The notes beneath the pieces are model-generated. The model was not told where the DNA came from. It did not search any database and saw only the letters and a list, made by a program, of their open reading frames with translations. From contig NW_019211458.1 in assembly GCF_002443255.2 (NCBI RefSeq), positions 36,839,589 to 36,903,588 of the forward strand: a stretch of 64,000 bases of DNA, given 5' to 3'. The position numbers were made by a program, and so were the translations under genes. Origin of the DNA: Varroa destructor. Taxonomy: Eukaryota; Arthropoda; Arachnida; Mesostigmata; Varroidae. Each line of letters starts with the position of its first letter. Positions within the stretch are counted from its first letter, which is position 1. Below, piece by piece: positions 13,944 to 26,713 of the stretch.

Positions 13944-14651
13944 TATGTTAGCTAACCCAAGACAATAACTAGTAGTTATTTTCAAATAGAATACCTACCA
14001 CTCTAATGCCCTGAAGACTAATCTGATCTTGCCAAAACGATTGAAAGCTCGTCGTGTAGAATTCAGCGAATTTTCACCAGCGGCTGTTTGATTATTCATG
14101 AATATTCGATATTGAAATTACTCAATGCGTCCAGCACCTATTAGGGATTGCCTGACACGATGGCAACGACGACGGTCCTATCGCCGCTTTGCCCTAACCT
14201 CAACGATTACTACAGCTACATCCGTAAGTTAAGTTGATTATCTGGAGAAAGAACAGATCGAATGACATGTATGATTGTTAACAACAAACAGGTAATAGAT
14301 TCAAGTTGAAAAAAGGCCCATCGCAACAGTAAACTCCGCTAATAGAAACGGTCCTGACTTAAAATTGAAACGATTGTGATTTTGTTCACGAAGTCCTGAG
14401 ATGCATTCAACTAAAACTAGATAAAAATTAATAACGCACCATTGTATTGCAGGCATTTTCTACTGCTGTACGTAATCGGCTTGTAGCTGGCTGGAGGCAC
14501 GAAGTGTTAAAAATGCATGCACGATAATATTAATAACTAGTTGTTTGGGTGTTCAGAGTTCTGCCGAACTTTCGCACCCCCTAATCAAATGTACAACGGT
14601 GATGTTCGGCAAACTTTTGGCAGTTGCAGAAAACGACAATTACAGCATAAA

Positions 14652-14691
14652 TGACAGGGCGCCCTTGAAAACAAAGGGCAGTCTGCTGTCA
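14652..14691. repeat. Imperfect hairpin-forming inverted repeat
   Basis: Nested complementary arms: outer TGACAG with CTGTCA and inner GCCCTT with AAGGGC around the loop GAAAACA, separated by short unpaired bulges. It would fold as a bulged stem of about 12 bp in RNA or single-stranded DNA. No gene context supports a function. Confidence 0.5.
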
Positions 14692-16402
14692 TGAAAACGT
14701 CCTGGCGACGGCTTAAAAAGCACCGCCGAGTCTATTTCTAACGTTGTGGACCTTTTTGAAGCCACCCTGATACTAGACATGTCTTAATAGGTAACCAATA
14801 TTAGATCTGCCGTTCTTTAGAGGGACTGACATTTCCATGCGGATCAAATTATCAACGTCTTAGCAGTTGTATTGGTTTCAGTATAACTACGTACCGAAAA
14901 ATGCACTAAATTCATCAAGTCGTCTGCAGCACTCAGCCGAAAAAGCACCTTCGTTCACAGTGTACACCTGAGCTAGTTTACTGCCGCTGACAATTATTCT
15001 GCAATCTTCAGGACAGCGCAGGACACATGGCATATTAAAGCGAGATTACCCAATTGCATTATCACAATTCTCTTACTCAATACCGTTTCCGTGCTTGTTG
15101 TTGTCTAGGGACTTTTAAACAAACTTTTAAAGGCATTCTACTGAACTTGGGTGCAGTATCTAATTTCTCAGCTTTTTAGGTATCATCGAAAGGCTATTGA
15201 GATGCCAGACCATCTAACAACAGAGAAATGTGGGTTGAAGCTGCAATATGACAGCGTTTTTATTTAATGTTTCAGCTTAATTGCGACTTTTGGCAACTTA
15301 AACATTTTCTCTTCTTAATCGATAGAGATACTGTACTGTGGATCGTTGAAATAGAATACGTACTGTAAGTTGATAGTTACAGAATATTTTGGTTTAAAAA
15401 CTTACTAACACTCTCGCAAACATACTTATGATGATTCAAAGAAATCATCTATCCTCTTTGACATTGTACAGGGTAGAATACAGGCAGGACGCACCCTATC
15501 CGTCTACGAATATGTTATTTAATTCAATCATAGAACTCAGATACGTCTCATTTAACGGACGTCGTCGGTATCTCGAAAGTTTAATGTGCGGCTGAATTTT
15601 GCCTAAATAAAGAGGCATCGTTCGGACCACACGTTTCGACAGGCGCTGGGAATAGGCTGTGCACTGTTGTATGAACTTGTATATTATCTTGCTTCCTAGA
15701 TCATGCACAGAGATTGCTGCGCAAGTGTTTAGACCCTTAACTAACTAGTTCCTTTCGTGAACTAGTCGGAAACCCGATGGACCCAATGGTGGTATCTAAG
15801 TCCATACTTTCTGGAGCTGCATGCGTACTTGAAGTGCCCCAGCAAGCGCGATAAAATTCAGGGATAAAAAAGTGCCTGAGTAGATCTGAAGTTCGATAAG
15901 AATTACTTGTCTATATATGAGTTATTTCTGTACCCGCATGCAAGTGGTTCTTCCTGTAACTTGTATATTCGCATAGACGAAGACAAGCGTACGGTTTTAC
16001 AGGATTGCTAACGAACACTTCCCTGTCTAGGCCCAATGGATCATACTTAATGCTACGGCATATTAAAAAGCTTCACGTCCCACGCTTAGGCAGCTCTAAT
16101 TATAATATAGGTTGGATTTCCTTTAAAAAAAGTCGAGTTTACAGCTAGAGTTTAACTATGTATGCTTAGTGAATAACTGATCGTGTGTAGATACGGTAAA
16201 CCTCTGTTAAAGTTGTTTGTTTCGTTATGATCTCTGACCTATATGAGCTTATTGCTCAGCTTATTTTGTGTATACTCATCTAGTGAAAATTTCAATCTAT
16301 ATAGATCAGAGGGAGCTCGCGAGCATACCACCTAGTCAGTCCGTGTAGCACGTATTTTCGCAATAAACGCACTTAGATTAGAATAATAAAGAACTACAGA
16401 AG

Positions 16403-16403
<1 letters not shown>

Positions 16404-16436
<33 letters not shown>
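16404..16436. repeat. (TA)n microsatellite
   Basis: 33 nt of uninterrupted alternating T and A, about 16 units. It is self-complementary, so it has no meaningful strand. Confidence 0.97.
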
Positions 16437-16439
<3 letters not shown>

Positions 16440-19429
16440 GCTATTTATATCACAGTAATAATAGTAATGATCGTTTACAGGTCCTATACCAATACATATC
16501 TAGTCATTAATTATAGCGGATGCACTAGCTCGCGGCAAAAGATGAGGCTGCGCAAAAATTGCCCCTTGTACATTGCCGCCAAGCTAAGCAGCGCACGTAT
16601 CTCCAGTCCCAATACATTATAATATGATAATAATACGTAACGTCCGTCAGCGAAGTATTCGATTTGATTCAATAAAAAAAAAAGTACAATTGAAACAGAA
16701 TCGACATTATGCCCTAATACACGGTAACAATGGTATTTTTTTTTCAGATACTATGGTCGCCGGCAGCCATTTGCATATTAACAGCAAATAATTTTAAGGT
16801 AAACACAAATTATATACAGTTGCTATTGATCGTTTAATTCAATGTGTGTGATCTGTTCGTTCATCGACTTATTTTATATAATTAGACACACATATATATA
16901 TAATTAGTACATATATATATATAGTCTGAGACAATGCTTACCGCATAAAATTCGAAACTTTTGTTTTTATTCATAGTGTTTATTCCAAAAATCCTATTCT
17001 AGGCAGCTCTTGAGTAGAATTGCTTTTTATGATATGCTGATTAGTCAAGGGGGGAGGACATCGGAGGTTGGTCGGAGGCTGTTTCATGCAACCCGTTCAA
17101 GCTGTTGCAGCTCGTATGACGATAAAAAAGAAAAAAAAATACATTTCATATGGGTATTTTGAACCGAAGACTTACAGGTAGACATGATCACATCTTAGCA
17201 CCGGCTGACGGAAATTGGCACAGTTCGAAGAGAAATGTTTGTTATTGAAATCGTACTGCTCGAGCAATAAACTCTTACTACAAGTAAATAATTAATAAAA
17301 ACAGGGATTTTGTCACATTGTAAAATAGTACGCGTCAAAAAAGTGTATAGTGCGACCGTAACTGTGAACAATTTCTACAACGTAAGAAAGGACGCTATCG
17401 ATATGAATTATAAAGTTGAAATTGATGAACAGAAAAGACAACTTTCTTCTTCTGATAAACAAAAAAAAAAACGCAATCGCTAGGGTTTTCAATACAGATA
17501 ATTCATATTCAGTAAGGAGTAATGATCACCTCTAAAATAGTACTGCTATAACAACCTATCCTAACCGGCCAGTGTATGTGCAGGTTTCTTCATGGGTCCG
17601 CATACAAACGTCATCACATCACCGTTAACTTTTACGTTGCCAAAATGCCATAGAAAATTTATGCTTAGTTACAAAAGTAAGCAATAGTTTTTTTGGATTG
17701 GACACAAAAAAACATCGGTGCGACCTTCTAATCCATTTTTTGCTGGAAGCACAGTTGGACCACCCTCCATTTGATAGCCACTAAATATTAACAATGCCCC
17801 ATTAATTGACTGAGGAAAATAAAGCACAAGATTTTGAGCATTACCTTTTTACTAGAGGAATAACATAATTTTCTCTCACTGCACAGTTTTATGATGGAAT
17901 TAAACGAAACATAAATATACCATGCATTTACGAATGCGCAAAATCAACAAGAACAGCCGACCCTAGAAATCTGCAATTACTTCCTTTTAAACAAGACCTA
18001 TACGTATGGTAACTAGTAATATTATATTTACATATATTGAAAGAAATCAGAATCGGTATCGGTACACGTTCGCCAAAGCTATACCCACTGTGAAACGGAT
18101 ATCCCCGAGCTCGCTAATTTTGACAAGCTGATTATCGGTGAGTTATTTGGCTTGACATAAAATTATTGCTTCCTTACCAGACTTATATCATTCTATTTAA
18201 CGTAGTATCCGACCTACGATTAGCTGGGCTCTACGTCTATAGAGCTCAAACGCCTTTGAGCACTTATGATGGGATGCTTGAAGTTTTTACCAACAGGAGC
18301 TGAAAAAGATTTTGCAAGTTTTGTTTATAGCACACATAGAACTCGTAGTTTATCATTCAAAAAACCATTAGTGTTTGGTCATTGTTTATTGTGCTCGCCA
18401 TGCACACGATAGGAATAAAACAATTTCCACACTTACGGCATGTGTACTCCGAATTCAAATCTTAAATAAGAAGAATACTTTTTTTTTCGTGCTGACACGG
18501 GCAAGTTATCAGCCACCCGATGCAGTGCCTATACAGGCCACGACGTAAATTTCATTAGATATCTGCTGTAGCGTGTCCAACGATATAGTTTTCAAGATGA
18601 ATCCCTTGGCAAAGGTTTCTTTTTCTATCACGCCACTGTACAAATTTATTGTACCTTGACTATAGAAGCCGGAATAGTCATTCTGAAACTTCCATTCTTC
18701 TCTAAGCACTTTTTACGGCTTCCTGCCCCGAATAATGACGCCCCATCATTAGCGACACCCAAATAGAACTCAATTAGCAGTCATTTACTGAAGCGTTCTA
18801 ATACTAGGCAAAAGCTCGGCAAACTGTTAAATAGCATTTTGTCGATTTTATTCGAAGAGATCTGATGCGAGGTTGATGAAAAAATACTTACGCTACCAAT
18901 ACGAACGGTAAGTGTTAACTTAGCTATTCGCGTACCTGTTACTTTCCCTTTACTGTAGGCCACTTAGTATTGTAAGAAGCTCTGTCTTCAGGCCGATGTG
19001 TCTGTCGTCCTGAGTTTTTTTTCGTTTCTGAGTTATCACTAATGGTACATACCTGTCCTATATCGCGTTGCCTCTTTTTCTCTTGATATTCGTATAGGCC
19101 CAGTGAAACACAAGTCGTAGTCCTTAAAATATGTTGCTTAATTTGCTCTATGTTCTAGTTTTCCGATCAATGTCCACTATCGTTTGCCATGAAACGTGCA
19201 ATCTTACCTTTCCTTTTCAAACTTAGAGCCGCATTTGCTTCGAAGCAGTTACAGTATTTAACAGTGACCTGATCACGCTCGATCGGTTGACTAGCTTCGC
19301 TCAACTCAATCGAGATCAACAGACAAAACATTTTGTAATGTCCATTACATCTGTTTCCTTCGTCAGACACAATCGACAGTTGCGCTTATCAACCACTGCT
19401 CTGAGAGACAACCACGGTAATTGTCATTT
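16437..19429. other. Non-coding, AT-rich
   Basis: Very AT-rich sequence with several poly-A and poly-T runs. At 16881-16923 an imperfect duplication of an ATTAG-ACAC/TACATATATATA block is seen. A 66-codon minus-strand frame at 18509-18709 has a somewhat protein-like mix of residues (GTINLYSGVIEKETFAKGF), but there is no family match and no clear splice boundary, so I do not call it a gene. Confidence 0.45.
16881..16923. repeat. TA-rich imperfect duplication
   Basis: Two related blocks, ATTAGACACA and ATTAGTACAT, each lead into a run of TA dinucleotides. The pattern fits slippage within a TA-rich tract. Confidence 0.7.
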
Positions 19430-19703
19430 TTCCAATACGCGTAGACAATAATGACGACAACAACAGCGGTAACAACGTCACCAATTGTGGTAATGTTAAT
19501 ATTTCCGTACAGGTTGATTATATTATCCCACTAATTGCTGTTCTGTTGCTGCCGTTAGGTAATAGTACACGTATGACAAATGTAAGACAACACACAAATA
19601 CAGACATGTGGCAGGACTCGCGATCTTATTGAACACCGCGCAGCAGGCGGGCGTGCCGGCGAGAAAGGTTTTCGCGAGGAAACAGACAACAAAGGCCGCT
19701 GGG

Positions 19704-19712
19704 GCTTACCGT
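19704..19712 (-). other. Candidate minus-strand 5' splice site
   Basis: On the minus strand the sequence reads ACG then GTAAGC, with the intron beginning at 19709 and running toward lower coordinates. Six of the intron-side positions fit the GTAAGT consensus well. It sits at the left edge of the CpG-containing island, consistent with an exon to its right and a long intron to its left. This is a motif match only. No acceptor or reading frame confirms it. Confidence 0.3.
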
Positions 19713-20238
19713 CTGGGCCGCTTTGGTTAGACTGCCTGTCGCTGCTACCGGCGTATCGTGTTTGTTGTTCGCAGTACTTTCAACGCTAGTGGCCCGTTTC
19801 CGAGTACAGACACAATCGGCTACGTTAGCCCGGCGGATACTGCCGCCGCTGTTGCTACACAGTTGCTGTTATTTCCACTCCCGATGTAGTCATGTCATTG
19901 TCGCCTTGTAGCGAGTGTGCATGTTCGCAATAGTTGTCGCTTTGTATCGTTACTCTATAGCTGCTTCCTAGCGCTGACGTTCCGTCGCTATCGTTCACGT
20001 AGTCTGACGCCTTGTTCACCGTAGTGCGTATGGTGTTCGCTACCGTTACTAATGTTAGTGTTAATTCGTCGACGTATGAAGATGTCCCTGTCTAGAGCAG
20101 CTTTACTCGGGCTCGATCGATTGCGCGGGTCGCCTGCCGCCTGACTCGGGTTCAGTGCGCGCCCCAATGGAGAGGGTCTAGCACCCTCGTTCTTGGCGCC
20201 CTTTCCATTCCTGTTGGTGAAAGGAGAAAGAAGAAGAC

Positions 20239-20306
20239 GAGGAGGAGGAGGAGGAGGAGGAGGAGGAGGAGGAGGAGGAGGAGGAGGAGGAGGAGGAGGA
20301 GGAGGA
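20239..20306. repeat. (GAG)n trinucleotide repeat, about 22 units
   Basis: 68 nt of uninterrupted GAG/GGA units on the plus strand, a pure polypurine run with polypyrimidine on the other strand. Translated, it gives Gly, Glu or Arg runs on plus and Pro, Ser or Leu runs on minus, so frames through it (such as 20193-20408 plus and 19988-20317 minus) are open because of the repeat. Long homopurine runs can form triplex structures, and GAGA-type sequences are common near arthropod promoters. It lies inside the GC-rich island. Confidence 0.95.
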
Positions 20307-21186
20307 AATATAGCCACGACGGCACATTGGCGTTCTTGTGCTATTGCAGTTGCTACGTGGCACGTGCTAGATAACGCGGCGGAATTAGTTTCCGCGAAGA
20401 TCAGCTGAGAACGGCTAACTGCTGCTGAAGAAATGCAAGAGTGGATCAGAACACTGCGGTAATTCTGATAGAACTGATTCGAATTTGCTGTGAAACGGCG
20501 CAGACGTGCGCAGCTCCGTCAAAGACGCCTAGATCCAGTTGTAAACGATTAGCGCAGTTGTGACAGTACCTACAGTTGTGTTTCACGCAAGATTCATGTT
20601 AAACACATAAAAAAAGACACATTTATATTCAACTAGGGGAGACAATAAACAAATCCTGGTGTAGAAAGAAAAACCAGCTCGCAATGATAAGCCATAACCG
20701 TTTAACGTTGTTTCGACACAGCTTGCTAGAGTTGCATTCTCGGCTATGGCGATTTCCGCTGATCCTGTTACCTTTCGAGCTTCTGTTACCGCTGTTGTTG
20801 TTATTTGCGATGTTTTGTTTTCACTTCTCGGCCCTCAGAACGCGGCCTGCATGCCTATCCACTCGTTGTTATGCGATGGGTGCGAGACGGCAAGGGCGGA
20901 CGCCCTTTACTGTTTCTGTTTGGCAACTCAGTAGCGAATGCTGATCATCTGCTAGTGGTAATGGTCGTTACCTTTAGATTATTCTACCAAGAACAGCCAG
21001 AGAACGAAGACCGAAAAAGTATTGCTGTTTCTTTCCTTTACCGTTGTTGTTGTTGTTGCTTCACGAAACGAGACTCTAGTCTACATGAGATGACGCTTGG
21101 TAACAACAACGACCATCCAGCAAACAATGCGGTAGACTCTGCGGCGGCGTTCCCTAACGGACCATGTCTCGGATGAGGACGGGAAG

Positions 21187-21564
21187 ATGAAGAGTTATTG
21201 GGAGGTGGACATACGGTTCTGGGAAACACGGGAGGCGGAAAAAGACAACATAATTCCGCGTTTACTGCTAGTAATGCCGTTGTTGGTAGGCACTGCCATT
21301 GTTACTGTTATTGTCGCTGCTTTTCACGTAATTATCGCCGCCATTGTTTTCACTGGGGAGCTGTGCACGATAAACGGCGCTAAGCCCATTAGCCTCGTCA
21401 GCTCAGATTCCCCCATCCAAGGCCCGAGAAACTGCACACGCGTCCCAGGCTGCCAGCCTGCCAGAGCGATGTTACGTAGGCGGATAGCAGAAGCTCACGC
21501 AAGGAAGTTCATCGTGCGACTCGTAGTGCCGCAGAAGACTATGGCGGCGGGGATGAACGTGTGA
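21187..21564 (+). CDS. Doubtful 125-codon ORF with a hydrophobic segment
   Basis: It starts with ATG and stays open for 125 codons in the GC-rich island. Residues about 23-55 form a long hydrophobic stretch (LLLVMPLLVGTAIVTVIVAA is part of it) that would read as one or two membrane helices. However, that stretch is encoded by GTT/ATT/GTC triplet-rich low-complexity DNA of the same kind seen in other frames nearby, so the hydrophobicity may be a by-product. No family is recognised. A donor-like GTGAG overlaps the end at 21561. I think untranslated or chance sequence is more likely than a gene. Confidence 0.12.
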   Translation: MKSYWEVDIRFWETREAEKDNIIPRLLLVMPLLVGTAIVTVIVAAFHVIIAAIVFTGELCTINGAKPISLVSSDSPIQGPRNCTRVPGCQPARAMLRRRIAEAHARKFIVRLVVPQKTMAAGMNV

Positions 21565-21849
21565 GAAAGCTCGGTCTGCCAGGCACTGAGAGCTACTCGT
21601 ATCCATAGATAGCAGCAGTATATAGAAACATATAGCCACACTGTGCATGCATACAGGAATCGTCTCCAGCATGTTTACTTCAGTGACGTTGATCATTCAG
21701 TCTACGATGTTAGAGTCTGATCGTGTGCATAGATTTTTCTATTAGTTCTCACGAGGATATTGTATATTTGTTTCTGTTGTAGCTCATTACAATTGAGACC
21801 AACGAATTATGTCACATTCATCACGTGTAACAAACAAATGTTAAACCAT

Positions 21850-21878
21850 GTGCATGTTACTAATGCAGTAACATGCAC
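21850..21878. repeat. Perfect 12-bp hairpin with 5-nt spacer
   Basis: GTGCATGTTACT at 21850-21861 and its exact reverse complement at 21867-21878 flank the spacer AATGC. Pairing stops abruptly beyond the arms. See the finding on 5-nt-spacer inverted repeats. Confidence 0.9.
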
Positions 21879-24800
21879 TCATCAAGCATCATCACAGTTC
21901 TGCCTGTAGGGCTTACCATGAACTTTTTTTCGTACTTCTTAAGTCCCAGGATAGCCTATTGGCGTCGAGCCTATTTAAAGGGTCACTGACTCAAGACCAA
22001 CTTTAGGCTTCTGCTTGTACTCGTTACGGTACACGATAGTCTGCCAGAGTCTAAAAAAGAGTAGTACATATTCCTAATCTGATGCGTAGTAAGCTTCGTA
22101 AAGGTGCAGGTGCTGTCTCGGAGGGATTAAGCTGCGTGAACTCGGGCATGAAGAGACAAAATACTACCATTAAAGTCCAAATAGGCTAATGAAACTGTTT
22201 CCCTGCTTGACTGTACCCTCATTCCATGCGCAACGTCATATGGAAAAATTGTCCGACGCAGACTATAAGTTCATATCGAATATTATTTACTGCGCATGGG
22301 TTGCTTTGCGACCTTGTACTTTCGTATTATAAAGCCCTCTTTCTCTCATAAATTCCCCTCTTTTACCTAAACCTCTACAACAGAATTGTCGTTCCGAGGT
22401 GGCCCTGTAGTTCACAGTAGAGGTCCCCATTTTATCAAAAGTGCAGTCACCTACTGCAAACATTAGGCGCTTTATAAAAGCGTAGCATGCAGATGTGGCG
22501 TATGCCATGAGATGTTCACGTCGCAAAACCATGCGTGTCTACAGCAACAGTAAAACGGCCTATGGGCGTTTCGAAAACGACAGAAAGATAACTATCACGG
22601 AGTAATCTCTCTGTGGTAGAAAAACCTATCTAGGCAGTAATATTTCCCTCGGCTTATAGACGGACTAGGACGTCTGACAGCTTCCAGGTCTAGGGTTTTT
22701 CTAAACACTGCTATAAAAACCATGGGATACTGTCGGCCTCGTAGCCACGCGCTTTTCCGGCTGTGTCTCACTTTAATTTAGTTAATCGTAGGTCTATAAA
22801 TGCTTTAAAAGCAGTTATATTTGCATTATATTATAAGTGACAATTTCGAGTGGCGAACGAGCGCCAAGACTAATTTCTAGGGAATCCAAGTTGTGCCATA
22901 AAGTTGTATAACTTCTTTAGTAGAACGAAATCATATTGTATTAATTTCTTTGATACGTGACCATGATTTTAGCATACTTCGTTCGATATGGCTTTTCATC
23001 AATACGCGATGAATTGATGATAAATGATAATCGAACGTTCTAGCAAACGACCGTGATAAGTTAGCAGATATATACGCAATCTATAATTTTTTTAACTTCA
23101 TAGTTTTTGTCCTTTTGTGTTGCATAGTATTCAATTTTTTCGTCTTGTCAATCTCTCAGGCAAACCTTTAGCAAATTTGTTGGTTTATTATAAACGAGTG
23201 CAAATATATCTATCGTTACTGGCGATTGCCTGTTTATAAACAAGGGCGTGTCGTTAAGCATGAAATTTGCCTATTTTATAATATAATAATCGAACGGCTA
23301 ACTTGATGGGTCGATTGTATGGTAACCGTGTAACAGTTTAACAATTTACAGGAACTTACGTTTCTCCCTCATCGTAAGACGGAAATAAATATCTATTATT
23401 ATAGTTGCTGCAGCACATTTCGCAAGGCTCGAAGTGCCCTTGGATGTCGACCCGGCATTATTACCTAAAATTTAACTTCTTTAGATTCAGCTTGACTTCT
23501 CTCAGTATCCATATGAACTAAATTGATTAAATAAACGGTATATCTTTTTGGCGCGTTACTAGCAGTGCTACCCCGTTGAACGGTGTATAGTTCCAAGGAA
23601 GAACTATAGAAAATTCGAATGAAGTTACGCTCTAGCTTTGGCTAAACAACCTCATAATACGATTTTTCTTACATGCGGACAAGACAAGTCTGAATATATC
23701 AACTGATTAGAGATAAGGTTGAATGTGTCGTAGAGCGATATGGGCAACTATACTATAATTACACCGCATCGCTTTCAACAGAGGGTATTCTCTTGGTTGC
23801 AAGTAGAGCATCAGTGCTGAAGTTACCCTAGCTTCACTATAACAGTCACAAATGTGAAGTGTTTACGTGAGTCCTTCTTCTCAGGAAAGCTTCAGTCTAG
23901 CGTCAATGGTATGACCTCGTATATCAACGCACGTTGACTATATTTACGGAGTACCTCCTCGGCTAAAAATAGATAGCGTACACGTATTTGTAGACGATCA
24001 CTGGCGTCATTGTAGCACATTTCTAAAACTATAAACGAAACTTTTAGTTCGTCTAGTTGACATGACGGCATAGTAATTTCGTTAGGAAGAACGACTTCGT
24101 CGAAAATAAGAAACTATAAATCGTTACGGCGCAGTGAAACTACAAATATATCCATTTTATATCGTTGTACTCCATTGGCTCAAAAGTAGCAAACTAGTAT
24201 GCCATTGAATCGCGAACTTCTAAAAGAGGTTTTGAGTGTACTTGAAATAATGGCGTATGCCGTGGATTGATGATCGGGTCTTGTGTGAAATCAGAGGATA
24301 AAACAATAATAGAATAGAATCTCGAGAAGCTGCCGACTTTATATCCTAGCTTAAGGCTGATATATTTTAACTATACATGTAAACACCCTTATTTTACGTG
24401 AGCCTACCCACATTAGGAGGAATGTTTGTCAGTTAATGATGCCTGATAGCCGAAGAAGCTTTAAATTCACGTATCTTGGGTAATCTGGGTCGCGTTGTTT
24501 GAAAGGTTAGATTTAGCAGTAATATAATGATCAAAATACCTGTATTCAGACTTATGGTATTTGAAGATAAGTGAGACATCTATGAAAATCCGCTTTATTT
24601 TATAATTGAATATTGTCGAAGTGCACCTACCGTTTAAACCCGTAAAAAAATTGTGTTGTATATGGTCATCGTGAATCGCCTTCCGCCATAACAATGCCAA
24701 GCGACACATATCATTGGCTATTCGACAGAACTTCAGTGGGAAGTCTCAATGCATTTGCCATATAGCTCGAATCTTGCACCATTAACTACGATTTGCTTTG

Positions 24801-25053
24801 GTCGCTGAAGGACTTCTTTGAGAACTTCGTTTCAATGGAGGGATGTAAAAATACTTTATCACAATTTTTCGGCCTGAAATCGAAACGCTAGAAATATCAT
24901 CGATAGAAGGCGCATACTTACTTTTAGTAACATTATTCTAATGTATATGCTTCAGATTTACCTTAGGCAACCTAATATAGGTATTTCGTATGGTAAGGTA
25001 AGTGCTAATATCACGGTATATGATTATACGACTGTAGTAAATACATTTCTATT

Positions 25054-25057
<4 letters not shown>

Positions 25058-25086
<29 letters not shown>
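25058..25086. repeat. (TA)n microsatellite
   Basis: 29 nt of uninterrupted TA alternation. Confidence 0.97.
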
Positions 25087-25088
<2 letters not shown>

Positions 25089-26673
25089 CATTTTTTGATA
25101 TATAGTTGGTCTTTTGACTAAAAATTGCTTGGTAGGATTTTTTATGAAAGCAGTGTCCGTGACGGTGCTGCAGAAACGTGCTTGTCTGTTAAATTTAAAG
25201 ATGCATAAAGTGGCTTAGGCTTGTATACGGGCGTACGCCTTATCGTACACACCTAGTCCCGTACTGGCATGTGCCAGCCTTCTTCTGAGCAAATGCTTAA
25301 CAGCAGTATTTTACGTAAGAACTGAAGACATTTAGATTCGGGGCAAACGATGTTTTCCTTTAGTAAATAGAACTATTTGTTTACTTTGATAGTTAAAAAA
25401 AAATTAAGTCGTCGTAGAGATAGCCTATTTTGGCCTGCTTTGCTTATGAGCGATGGTGGCTTCTTGTCGTATGTTTTTTCTCCTTTATTCCTGCGCGATA
25501 CGTTTACGTTCATATATTATCTAAGTTAATTGCATTGTATTTTCACTGTACAACGAAGAAAATGTTATTTCGAGTCCAGGCTCCAAAGATGGGTGTCTCT
25601 TTTTTTAAGAGGTACTTTCAATATCTATTTCATCTTGTTGTTTGCTGGGGTAAAAAGAAAACGGCTGAAACAGTGCAACGAAAAATATGCGTCGTGTGTA
25701 GCGAGAAATTACAGCTACGAAGACCGTTCAATAGGGTTTTCCAAGTTCTAAGATGAGATCTTGGATTTGAAGAATATATCCCATTCTAGTTAGCTTCAAT
25801 CAGAATTGAGGAAAGTCTCGTTGACAAACATTTTGAGGTATAAAAATTTACCCGAAATGAGGAGTTCGAATGACGTACAGACTGGATGTAGTGTGCAATA
25901 AAACACGATTTCTCGTTGCCCGTAACATACCGCTTGGCATCGGTGAACACGCAGATACAATAATAAGCTCTTGCAGAGGGTTGTTACCAGTAACGAGAAG
26001 TGGTTTCTCGATGTTTATATGAAACGTTAAGACGAAACGGCAGTTTCGAAAGATGTGTCCAAGTTTACCATGAGTTAAACTAAAAGACTGTATTTTATGT
26101 TTCGAGTTTTACGTCCGGTGCCGCCACCAGACAAACGGTTGGCTCCCACCACGAAACGAAGTTTGTCTATAGCCAGGTCCGAACCCAGACCACAATGTGT
26201 CCCTAATTCTAGGTGAAAAGTACGTTACTCACAAAGCTTTCACGCGGACGGGGAAAGTGGAAGGGGCTATCACCATATATCGCAGTTGTTGTGACTAAAT
26301 AGAATCCTGAGTTTTTCCGCATCCGCCCTGTTGTCCAGATCTCAGGCAAAAAACTAACATTTTCAAAATGCCTTCATTGCAAACATGGCAAAATGAATTC
26401 GCGGCGCTACATTTAACAATGAAGGTCGCAGAAGCTGGCTGAGCGGGTTCTTCGACACCAAATTTTTTGGTTTTTAAATAGCAAGAGTAAATCATTTGAA
26501 AAATAGGAGACGACCATGGAGCGTGGCAGTGAGTACACGACATTTGTCACTGAAATTAAAGTAAAACCCTATTTTGTTTAATACATACGTATTAGGATAA
26601 TATACCGTATATGAAGCTTAAACATAGTTACAAAGTTCATCGACACGTATGAACTGTAAAGTCCAAGCTGCCA

Positions 26674-26677
<4 letters not shown>

Positions 26678-26709
<32 letters not shown>
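26678..26709. repeat. (TA)n microsatellite
   Basis: 32 nt of uninterrupted TA alternation. Confidence 0.97.

Positions 26710-26713
<4 letters not shown>

Larger units (their letters stand above)
8779..16400. other. Non-coding, no gene recognised
   Basis: AT-rich sequence with only short chance-like frames (98 codons at most). Small structures noted: a 7-bp hairpin with a 6-nt spacer near 9626-9645, an 11-nt direct duplication at 13922-13943, inverted GCCGAAC/GTTCGGC arms near 14562-14610, an imperfect hairpin at 14652-14691, and an 8-bp inverted repeat ACTAGTTC/GAACTAGT near 15745-15767. None forms a recognisable RNA gene or transposon end. Confidence 0.5.
19430..21600. promoter_or_regulatory. 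CpG-containing, trinucleotide-rich island; possible promoter or 5' exon
   Basis: Base composition changes clearly here compared with tens of kb on either side. GC rises to roughly half, CpG dinucleotides are frequent, and imperfect GTT, GCT, CAA and GCC triplet runs recur (for example GTTGTTGTTGTTGTTGCT near 21043-21060 and ACAACAACAGCGG near 19456). In animal genomes such patches often coincide with promoters and long 5' untranslated exons, and low-complexity triplet runs are tolerated there. A good minus-strand splice donor (ACG followed by GTAAGC) lies at 19709, with exon sequence to its right. A weaker plus-strand donor, GTGAG, lies at 21561. I cannot show a transcript start, and the direction is undecided. 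Alternatively it is a GC-rich repeat-prone intergenic patch. Confidence 0.4.

Noticed and set aside
19988..20408. Frames with long polyproline, polyserine or polyglycine runs
   Set aside because: The runs are direct translations of the (GAG)n repeat in different registers and strands, so openness here is not evidence of coding.
21187..21564. Membrane protein suggested by the hydrophobic stretch
   Set aside because: The hydrophobicity comes from GTT/ATT triplet-rich low-complexity DNA. I kept it only as a very low-confidence ORF.
26110..26200. Minus-strand GGTTCGGACC resembling a tRNA B box
   Set aside because: No A box at the right distance and no acceptor or anticodon stem can be formed.
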